Part shown: positions 55,973 through 64,000 of the stretch, one piece after another
Layout: each line of letters starts with the position of its first letter
Position numbering within the stretch: the first letter of the stretch is position 1
Origin: Lota lota
Lineage: Eukaryota > Chordata > Actinopteri > Gadiformes > Lotidae
Assembly: GCA_026745465.1 (NCBI GenBank)
Contig: JACYXH010000133.1
Span: forward strand, 37,501-101,500
DNA length: 64,000 nucleotides
Direction: 5' to 3'
Position numbers and translations under genes: made by a program
Notes under the pieces: generated by a model
The model's input: only the letters and a program-made list of their open reading frames with translations
Told to the model about the DNA's origin: nothing
Database searches by the model: none

Positions 55973-58900
55973 ATGGAAGGTAAGCTGTGTTTATCTTAAT
56001 GCGTAAGGGGCAACAGTTGACTTTTGAACATGCCTGGTCTACTGTATACTGTGTACTGATACACATGTTTTTAATTATTGATCTGAACTGGAAACGATAT
56101 TTAAACTAACGATCAAGGTCGTTGTACATTTTATTTTTTATGTTGTTAGGGACCAAGTTGGTGCGACAAACGGTTTCATATTTACCCCAATAAAGAAGAG
56201 TTTAATTAATCAACTATCATGTTTGCAAACTGTCATTTTATATTGCCTTTTGATTTGTCTTCCAGGGGAGCTTTCGGGGATCCGTTCTGAATTTGTGAAG
56301 AGAGTTTTAATCTCAGTTATAGAAGGTCTCCTGGATGACCTTTTGCATCATAAAGTGTTGAGTACCGAGGACAAGGACTCTGTGATGGAGAACCAGATGA
56401 CCACAACGGGCCGAGCACGTTGTCTGATCGACATGGTGATCCGGAAAGGGGACAGAGCAAGTCAGATGATGATTGATTGTATGAAGGATAGGGACCCAGA
56501 ATTATGCATCACCCTGGGTCTGATCTCTTCTCCTGCTGCTCATGTCGGTGAGTTGTAACTATTAATGTTTTTCTTAAGAAATTGTCACTGCCAACTTTGT
56601 TTTGTCAAGACATTAAATTTATTTAGCAGACAAAGTATTTGTTGAACACATGTTTAGAATAGGACCTCCTGCCTGTGCTAGTACATATGTACTAAGCTGT
56701 TCTTCTCTGTAAAGTAATTGTTGAACACATGTTTAGAATATGACCCCCTGCCTGTGCTAGTACATGTGTACTAAGCTGCTCCCCTCAGGATGGGGATAGG
56801 ATCAAAGATATCTGTTAGGGGAGAGGAGCGAGTGGACCCAAATGCACGACACAGACACACTGACATGGGGTAAATAATACAAGGGCTTTACTGAGGAGAA
56901 CCAAAGAGTAAGGCTGGAAACAGCAGGACGAGGCGAGGGGCTTGATGGCACGTGGGTAGTCAGGCAGGCAAGGGTTCGGCGACGGGCGGGTAGTCAGGCA
57001 GGCGACGGTTCGGCAACAGACAGGTAGTCAGGCAGGGAAGGGTTCGGTAACAGACAGGTAGTCAGGCAGGGAAGGGTTCGGTAACAGACAGGTAGTCAGA
57101 CAGGGAAGGGTTCGGTAACAGACAGGTAGTCAGGCAGGGAAGGGTTCGATAACGGGCAGGTAGTCAGGCAAGCGAGGGTTCGGCGACGGGCAGGTAATCG
57201 GACAGGCTGAACAAAGGGAGAAGACAGTTTAGTGCAAGCGATTGACACTATGGCAATCTGAACACGAGGAAGGGCCAGGGACGAGGTACTGACTGTGGTA
57301 GTGTAAACAACGATCTAGCGATGACTGCTTGGAGATTCGGGTTTGATATAGTGAGTGCTAATGAAAACTGCCGGCCGGTGTGTAGACAGAGGGAGATGAA
57401 TGGATGACGTAGATGAAAGACAATGGCCACCGCTAGGTAGCAGAAGGGGACGGCTTGACAATATCAGATGGGTCTTCAAAAGGTTAAATATTTACAAGAT
57501 CAAACTAATTATTTACATATTTACAAGATCAAACAAATTATTTACATATTTACACGATATGAACACCCTCATCCAGAGATCCAGAGAGAAAGACTGAGAG
57601 ACAAAAAACTTTTTCGGAGAAGAATCAGAGAATATCTTTTTCTGTGCTGTGCGTATGTATTATATTTGCATAAGTGATGGCGCTTATCGTATAGTCACTA
57701 TACGATAAGCGCCATCACTCTGGTCTCATGCAAATATAATGGTATATAGTGGTGCACTATACTTTAGTGCACCACTTTCTCCCGCTTCGAAAAATGCCAA
57801 TCTAGAGAAAGTTTCAGAGTCAACGTAAAAAGTCACTAAATCTAGTGAGAAGGTCGCTAAGCAACACTGAGGGGAACTGGACAAACTGATTGGTTATCGA
57901 CATCATGCTTTCATTGTTACAGAGCTGGACGGTTTGGTGCTGCACACTTGTACAGCAGGAAGAAGAAGACAAAGATACTGCACTGATCCGTGATATATCA
58001 TAATTACGTAGCTATCAATTATATATAATATATCATTAGGTTGATTGATAATTTGTTGTATACACATTCGGTTCAAAACGTTATTAAAAAGGCTACGTTT
58101 TGTTAATGTTTAAACTGTTGCCTACTTGAAACCTCTCACTCTTATGTGACAGCTGTTCTGAGAGCTGCTATGAAAAGAGCTGCTCTGAGCGCTTATTGTT
58201 ATTATTATTATTGTTGAATGTTAGTTACACCTTGTTACTAATTAAATGTAGGTCTTAGTTAAATTGTATAATGTTTATTTGTACAGTGCTACCTTATGTG
58301 CAGTATAATGACATAGGAATTAATGCTGTGGTGTAACATTATGGATGAACTGTATGTTTCAACACTGCCTGCAGGACAAGCAACATCCAGCACAACATCC
58401 AACACTTCAGCTATCTCCAGTGCAACACAGCCTGCAGGTCAAGCAACATCCAGCACTCCAGCTACCTCTAGTGAAACACAGCCTGCAGAAGGTGAGTTCT
58501 GTTAATTGTATGTTACAGCTGCAGTTCTGTAACTAATGTCAATTTAGCCTAATCCAGACACATTTGGCTGTGTTGGGTCATGCCAAAACATTCATATTAA
58601 TAAAAAGATACTGTTGTTGACCAGCTTTCAATGTATTGTTAAATTGAAACAAGGATTATAATGTATAGAAATCACCTAATCTTCCGATATAGCCAAACTT
58701 ATATTGGTTTACTGTTCGCTTACAGCCTGCAATTAAAAAATGAAAACCATTTTGGGCTGAAAAGTGTAAAGATACCAGCAAGTCATGAGAAGTTACCTCA
58801 TAACCCCTTTTGTAGGTCTCTGTTTCACGTGCTGCACACTTTTGCGGCAGGAAGAAGACGACTAAGATACTGCACTGATCTGTGATATATCATAATTATG

Positions 58901-61900
58901 TAGCCATAAATGATACATCATCATATATCATTAGGTTGATTGCTATTTTTCTGTATACACGTTCGGTTAAAGATGTTATTAAATAGGCTAAGTTTTGTAA
59001 ATGTTTAAACTGTAGCCTACTTGAAACCTCTCACTCTTATGTTAGTTAATTGTTAACTAACATAGTTAGTTCGTTTGGCGATTTGTCACTTGTCGTGCAC
59101 CTCTGAGGTTTTTAAACACCGCACTGAGAGTGTGCGAACTGTGTGTCCAAATCATGGATGTGGGGGATTTCCCACTAAACACGTTTAGTACCCCTCCGCA
59201 AAGAGGCACAGAGAGGCACACATTCCATCACCTCCTCCTCAAACGCATTCACCTTATAAGCAACAGCATTCAACTTATATCTTCCTCCGGTCTGAGAAGC
59301 AGCAGCTCTGCATCAGCCATGTTTGATCATAACAACACCAAGATAAAAGGAAAACGTAACTACCAACTGCTGTTTTTCATGCTCCTTTTGTCTAGGAGAA
59401 TGTCGCCTGAGGCCAAACGGTGACTATAAAATGTCACGGCTGTGCTTTGACGATCCGCACACTTAAGTAGTTATTAAATAGTTAAAACAACCACATCTTT
59501 CCCCTTATTAAGAATTAGAGGGTATATGAACCTGCGTATGGAAAGACCACCCTGTCTCTCGTCCAAAGTAAAGAGAGACAACAGCCTCCTGTGACCGGCA
59601 AGAAGCAGCTTATATAAAAGCAGAGAATAAACCAACGCTGAATGGCCGTAGAAACAATATGTAGTTGTGTTTGTGTCCAAGTCTCCAGTTTTAATGGTTG
59701 TGTAGCAAGGTCCATGCTACACAGCACCTAGGTGGGGGGCACATTCCACCTAGGTGGCTTTTACTGGGCTCCTCCAAGACAAGAATGCAGGGTGGTGATG
59801 TTGGAACCGGTTTATTGCATAGTTTGAGTATAATGACACAGACCACGAGGTGTAACATGCTGCCATGCCGGAGATCTCCCTGAGTGTGTGTGGTGATGGC
59901 TGGTTCAACAGGTGTGCAGCCTCACCCAGCCCCAGAGTACAATCAGTTTGACTCCGGCCAGGTGAGGCTGCCTAAACCAGCCACCATCCACACACACACC
60001 ACAGGTTGATACAGATATAAAGGGTTATTGTTGGGGTATCAGGTTAAACAATTTGATCCAGATATGTAGGGGAAATGTTGGGCTGTCAGGTTAAATGGTT
60101 TGATCCAGATGTGTATGGTTATTGTTTGTCTATCAGCTTAAACAATGTTAAACAATATACTGCAGGTCAACAGCAGACTAACTCAGTGGAGGAGATGCAG
60201 CACTATCTTGTTATGACAGCAGACTAGGTCCCTTTCCACTGATTCTCATCAATGATTCCAATACTTAGCAAGTTATAACATATCTAAATTTGATACTGCT
60301 ATCATGAAACAATCAAATTGCTGTAGAAGTATCAAAATAATCCTGAAATATCGTATCCATAACATGCAGTCCCAACCAGCTTCTCCAACCACAAGTAATG
60401 AAGCCACTAAATATCATGAAGTTGATCGATGTCTTCTGTTGTCTTCTCAATTAGGAGCTGCTGCTGTCGAGTGCCAACATAAAATCAAGTCTCATTTGAA
60501 GGAGAAGTTGAGGTGTGTGTTTGAGGGAATCCCTAAAGCAGGACAGCCAACAGGTCTGAATGACTTCTACACAGAGATCTTCATCACAGAGGGAGGCAGT
60601 GGAGAGGTGAACAAGGAACATGAGGTCAGACTGATTGAAACAGCTTCCAGGAAACCAACCAAGGAGGAAACACCAATCAAATGTGAAGACATCTTTAAAC
60701 CCTTACCTGGACAAGATCAACCAATCAGAACAATAATGACAACTGGAGTGGCCGGCATTGGTAAAACTGTCTTAACACACAAGTTCACTCTGGACTGGGC
60801 TGAAGGCAAAGCCAACCACGACATACACTTCACATTTCTCTTCACTTTCAGAGAGCTGAATTTACTGAAAGGGAAAGAGTTTAGCTTGGTGGAACTTCTT
60901 CATCACTTCTTTATTGAGACCAAAGAAGCAGGGATCTGCAGATATGACCGGTTCCAAGTTGTCTTCATCTTGGATGGTCTGGATGAGTGTCGACTACCTC
61001 TGGACTTCCAGAACAACCAGCTCTGGACTGATGTCACAGAGCCAACCTCGGTGGACGTGCTGCTGACAAACCTCATCAGGGGTAACCTGCTTCCCTCTGC
61101 TCGCATCTGGATAACCACACGCCCTGCAGCAGCCAATCAGATCCCTGCTGAGTATGTTGACATGGTGACAGAGGTGAGAGGGTTCACAGACCCACAGAAG
61201 GAGGAATACTTCAGGAAGAGATTCAGAGAGGAGACGCTGGCCAGCACAATCATCTCCCATGTCAAGACATCACGAAGCCTCCATATCATGTGTCACATCC
61301 CAGTCTTCTGTTGGATCACTGCTACAGTTCTGGAGGACTTCTTGAAAACATCCCAGACAGGAGAAGAGATGCCCAAGACTGTGACTCAGATGTACATCCA
61401 CTTCCTGAGGGTTCAGTCCATACAGGGGGACAGGAAGTATCATGGGAGAGCTGAAACAGATCCACACTGGAGTTCAGAGAGCAGAGAGATCATTGTTTCT
61501 CTGGGAAAACTAGCTTTTAACCAGCTGAAGAAAGGCAACCTGATCTTCTACAAGGCAGATCTGGCAGAATGTGGCATTGATATCAGAGCAGCCTCAGAGT
61601 ACACAGGAGTGTTCACCCAGATCTTTAAAGAGGAGTGTGGGCTGTACCAGGACAAGGTGTTCTGCTTTGTCCATCTGAGCATCCAAGAGTTTCTGGCTGC
61701 CCTTTATGTCTTTCTCTCCTTCATCGACACTGGTGTCAATCTGCTCTCAGGACAATCACAATCATGGTTGTCTATTCTGTTTAGGAAGAAACCCAAACTC
61801 TACCAGAGTGCTGTGGACAAGGCCTTACAGAGTGAGAATGGACACCTGGATTTGTTCCTCCGCTTCCTCCTGGGCCTCTCTCTGGAGACCAATCTGATTC

Positions 61901-62249
61901 TCCTACGAGGACTGGTGGGACAGACAGGAAATAGCTCATGGACCAATGAGAAAACAGTGTCTTACATCAAGAAGACGATAAATGGAGATCTCTCTCCAGA
62001 GAGAAGCATCAATCTGTTCCACTGTCTGAATGAGCTGAATGACCGTTCTCTAGTGGAGGAGATCCAACAGTACCTGACATCAGGAAGTCTCTCCACAGAA
62101 TCTCTCTCCCCTGCTCAGTGGTCAGCTCTGGTCTTCATCTTACTGTCATCAGAAGAGGAGCTGGACGTGTTTGACCTGAAGAAATACTCTGCTTCAGAGG
62201 AGGGTCTTCTGAGGCTGCTGCCAGTGGTCAAAGCCTCCAAAACATCTCT
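55973..62249 (+). CDS. NOD-like receptor: CARD, linker, FISNA and NACHT (3' LRR exons not seen)
   Basis: Four exons join with matching phases. Exon 1 ends at 55,979 (ATG 55,973, strong Kozak ACAATGG; the exon may begin after TTACAG at 55,856). The others are 56,266-56,547, 58,375-58,491 and 60,455-62,249. The last ends in phase 2 at a GTAGGT donor, so LRR exons should follow beyond the recognisable sequence. The product so far is about 733 aa. Residues 4-95 are a CARD (SEFVKRVLISVIEGLLDDLL, ARCLIDMVIRKGDRAS). Residues 97-136 are a Thr/Ser-rich linker, about 137-205 FISNA (FEGIPKAGQP, FYTEIFITEG), then NACHT with Walker A GVAGIGKT (233-240) and Walker B FILDGLDEC (306-314). A winged-helix-like region follows to LLPVVKASK. 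It is a cytosolic pattern-recognition ATPase; the CARD implies recruitment of a CARD adaptor or caspase. The NACHT exon is intact, so a working gene is likely. Confidence 0.88.
56813..57460 (-). mobile_element. Solo LTR of a chromovirus-like gypsy element
   Basis: 648 bp from TGTTAGGGGAGAGG to GGCTTGACA, flanked by the 5-bp target duplication ATATC (56,808-56,812 and 57,461-57,465). The left part (ACCCAAATGCACGACACAGA) resembles the 517-bp LTR at 8,670 (ACCCAAACGCAAGACACCGA), so it is of a related family in the same minus orientation. It lies in intron 2 of the receptor gene. No internal region remains. Confidence 0.88.
56950..57200 (+). repeat. About 36-bp minisatellite inside the solo LTR
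   Basis: About seven units of GGTAGTCAGGCAGGGAAGGG followed by TTCGGTAACAGACA, with GGGCGGGTAGTCAGGCAGGC variants. It accounts for the greater length of this LTR compared with its 517-bp relative. Confidence 0.9.
57659..57776. repeat. Perfect 47-bp palindrome flanked by octamers, plus a second hairpin
   Basis: Arms 57,673-57,695 and 57,697-57,719 (AGTGATGGCGCTTATCGTAT plus AGT, and its exact complement) are separated by one C. Outside lie ATTATATTTGCAT (57,659) and its inverse ATGCAAATATAAT (57,728), each holding the octamer ATGCAAAT. A second hairpin follows: 12-bp arms AGTGGTGCACTA (57,748) and TAGTGCACCACT (57,765). A folded MITE or a POU-factor site are alternatives. Confidence 0.9.
57840..58020 (+). 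repeat. NLR-locus block, copy 3 (intron)
   Basis: GGGAACTGGACAAACTGATT, CAGCAGGAAGAAGAAGACAA and ACTGATCCGTGATATATCAT match the blocks at 45,965 and 47,400. It lies in intron 2 of the CARD receptor gene, linking the left-hand duplicates to this gene family. Confidence 0.8.
58720..58970 (+). repeat. NLR-locus block, copy 4 (intron)
   Basis: The first half (GCCTGCAATTAAAAAATGAA, GATACCAGCAAGTCATGAGA) matches 55,105-55,215. The second half (GGCAGGAAGAAGACGACTAA, ATCTGTGATATATCATAATT) matches 57,950-58,010. Intron 3 of the receptor gene. Confidence 0.8.
59465..59880 (+). repeat. Diverged duplicate of 51,190-51,290, 53,160-53,225 and 53,840-53,880
   Basis: Three separate stretches of the satellite-rich region are matched here in changed order (59,470-59,530; 59,652-59,690; 59,712-59,800, for example CTCCAAGACAAGAATGCAGG against CTCCAGACAAGGATACAGTG). 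This shows the 51-54 kb region came from a paralogous receptor locus. Confidence 0.65.
59884..59999. repeat. Inverted repeat of about 38-bp arms
   Basis: The left arm (GTGTGTGGTGATGGCTGGTT ... GCAGCCTCACC) pairs imperfectly with the right arm (GGTGAGGCTGCCTAAACCAG ... CCATCCACACAC) around a 35-bp loop. It could be a short MITE or a fold-back element in intron 3. Confidence 0.7.
60001..60155 (+). repeat. About 55-bp minisatellite, three copies
   Basis: The units share ATCAGGTTAAACAATTTGAT and CCAGATATGTAGGGGAAATG-like strings with several substitutions. Intronic. Confidence 0.75.
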
Positions 62250-62560
62250 GTAGGTTCACTCATAACAAGTATTACAATACACAATACAATATGCATAATA
62301 ATATAATATAAAAGTTATAAAAATATACAAAACAAATATGTAGGTGTACTAATATCATCTATTACAATACATACAATACAATATACCTAATACTATGATT
62401 TAAAAGTCATATTAACATACAAAACATGTCTTTAGGTTCACTAATAACATGTATTACATAACACACAACACAATATACATAATACTAGAATAGAAGTTAC
62501 AATAAAATATACACAACATCTCCGTAGGTTCACTCATAACAATACACAGAACACAATATA
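62235..62560 (+). repeat. About 91-bp tandem repeat that includes the splice donor of the NACHT exon
   Basis: AACATCTCTGTAGGTTCACT (62,241), a variant at about 62,335, AACATGTCTTTAGGTTCACT (62,425) and AACATCTCCGTAGGTTCACT (62,514) head four units with TTACAATACA(C)AATACAATA in each. The first unit is the real exon end and donor; the last keeps a consensus GTAGGT. Confidence 0.85.
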
Positions 62561-62661
62561 CATACTACTAGAATATGAAAGTACAATTGAGAATATATTT
62601 TTTACATTTTCCACCCGATAAATAATTAACATTTATAGATCTAATGATTTAGCAAATATAT

Positions 62662-62887
62662 TGTAGCAACCCTGTTTCTATGCGTCCAAGCACCACACAG
62701 GTTGTTTTGATGAACTCTTTTATTAATCGCGGACACACGTTGTCGAACGCTATAACACAACGAACATGAACTTCCCCACATCAATAACCGGATCTCCTTT
62801 TCCAAGGCCCGCCCCCTTCTCCTGAGCACCCAACCACAACACCAGCACAAGGCACACAAACAAACAACGCAACCTAGAACCGTTACA
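62662..62887. mobile_element. Probable small solo LTR
   Basis: 226 bp with TGTAGCAACC...GTTACA ends and the flanking 4-bp duplication ATAT (62,658-62,661 and 62,888-62,891). TTTATTAA near 62,720 is the inverse of a polyadenylation signal, suggesting minus orientation. Family not recognised; too short for a normal LTR plus internal part. Confidence 0.6.
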
Positions 62888-62891
62888 ATAT

Positions 62892-64000
62892 GTTAAACTA
62901 ATAAACAAATATGAGTAAGCTACAGAAAAATATTGTTACATTGTGTAACCAGGCTGAAGAGACAAACTCATAATTTATTATGAAATAATAAATGAGGAAA
63001 GCCAAGACTTAATAATAATAGTTTATAATAGTTATATTCAGCTGTATTCAAATATATAGCTATACGTATAAATAAGTTACTGTTGAAATGTAGGATACAT
63101 TAATAATTATACATTCTTTATTAATAAAAGTTAACTCACTATTTTAAAACATGTTAACCGTGTTCAGTACATTTGGTTATACGGACTCTATTTGGGTTTA
63201 ACCAATAGGAAGGGTTGATATAGAGACTTCCGGGTCATTTGGGGAAGGGTGAGAGGTCACGAGCGAGCGGGAAAAAGGAGAGAGGGAAGAGACAAGGACA
63301 AAGGAGGAGAGTACTTTATTCTCTGTAGAGATCGACCAGCTAAATTATATTTAAACATTTACTTATTAGTTGTTTGACGGTTAAATGAGGACGGGAGAGA
63401 GTGGATTTGGGGATTGTTTTATTCGTGTTTCTGTTCATGTCGGGGATGTTTTGGTCGTTTGGTGTAAAGCTAGCTTGGTTTGCTAACCGCCTTAGCATCC
63501 TCTGAACGGGATATAAACCATCAGAGTAGCGCACGAGGATAGTCCACAGCAGGGGGTCAGGTAGCGCGCGGTTCCCCTGACGAAGATCATCCCGGGATTC
63601 CAGTTTCTTCATCCGTCGTCTCCTCTCCCTATACCGGTACCGGGACTTTGTTTTGCTCACGTTAAGAGCGAACAGTCTATCGTGTTGCGACCAGTGGTGT
63701 AGTGGGGATTTCTTTAGTGGGGGAACGCTATTTTTAATGACGTCATCACAAACAATGCCACGCGCACACACAAGTAGACTTAAAATAATTACTAGATACA
63801 GAAACTACTTATGCTTACTTTAGCTACTGTATTACAAAAACAAACATTAACAACATTCATAATGTGTGCGTCATTGCTTCATTGAACCACACACAAATTG
63901 TGCCTATTCATAACTTTAACAGACACACAGCATCCTAATTCACACCAAACCAAACAGTCAAGTATTAATTACAGGTCAGAGTAGCTCCAAGTTGGAGGGG
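62892..64000. other. Right end, no gene recognised
   Basis: AT-rich to 63,180, then GC-richer to 63,770 with CCAAT (63,201), an ACTTCCGG ETS-like site (63,226) and GAGCGAGCGGG. That combination can mark a promoter. A 143-codon minus-strand frame (63,340-63,771) has no recognised motif. TGACGTCA occurs at about 63,738. LRR exons of the receptor are not seen before the window ends. Confidence 0.4.

Noticed and set aside
59130-59423. 97-codon frame upstream of the NACHT exon
   Set aside because: No recognised motif, lies within an intron of the assembled receptor gene, and has no supporting splice sites.
63340-63771. 143-codon minus-strand frame
   Set aside because: No domain match that I recognise, skewed composition and no splice or promoter support. 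Kept only as an unassigned region.

Overview
The window is teleost fish nuclear DNA. The evidence is an F-type lectin exon set, a NACHT gene with the fish-specific FISNA domain, introns with GT/AG borders, tRNA-derived SINE pieces, long CA/GT microsatellites and a dense load of fish-type transposons. The species cannot be fixed from the sequence. Only two host genes can be supported, and both show up only when short exons are joined by splice phase.

Region by region. 1-4,680: an unidentified 1.33-kb repeat, tandem and then inverted, with two copies of a possible noncoding first exon. 5,040-8,675: a six-exon lectin gene coding for a signal peptide, an F-type lectin domain and a C-type lectin-like domain; its last codons run into a retrotransposon LTR. 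8,670-15,000: a minus-strand Ty3/gypsy chromovirus arranged as LTR-internal-LTR-partial internal. 15,295-19,297: a young Gmr1-like gypsy element with identical LTRs, sitting in an 88-bp tandem repeat. 19,380-20,190: CA microsatellites. 20,540-22,900: a Polinton-type DNA polymerase B fossil and an integrase-like fossil. 24,283-28,255: a PIF/Harbinger-related DNA transposon with terminal inverted repeats, a target duplication, a THAP-DDE transposase gene and a spliced SWIM zinc-finger gene. 28,968-39,268: an endogenous retrovirus with identical LTRs and a leader full of small hairpin repeats.

39,700-54,620 holds almost only satellites and segmental duplications: an 18-copy 60-bp minisatellite, 1.1-1.2-kb tandem blocks with GT runs and GGA-rich purine tracts, a 154-bp degenerate array, a 60-bp and a 41-bp minisatellite, and scattered copies of a block that also occurs inside the immune gene at the right. 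That gene, 55,973-62,249, codes for CARD, a Thr/Ser-rich linker, FISNA and NACHT, and is cut by the window before any LRR exons are recognisable. Its introns carry a solo LTR and a 47-bp palindrome flanked by octamer motifs.

The two host genes are both of innate-immunity type: a secreted chimeric lectin (pathogen glycan recognition inferred) and a cytosolic NOD-like receptor (inflammasome-type signalling inferred). Everything between them is mobile or repetitive DNA, as is common around fast-evolving fish immune clusters. No rRNA, functional tRNA, CRISPR or bacterial feature was seen.
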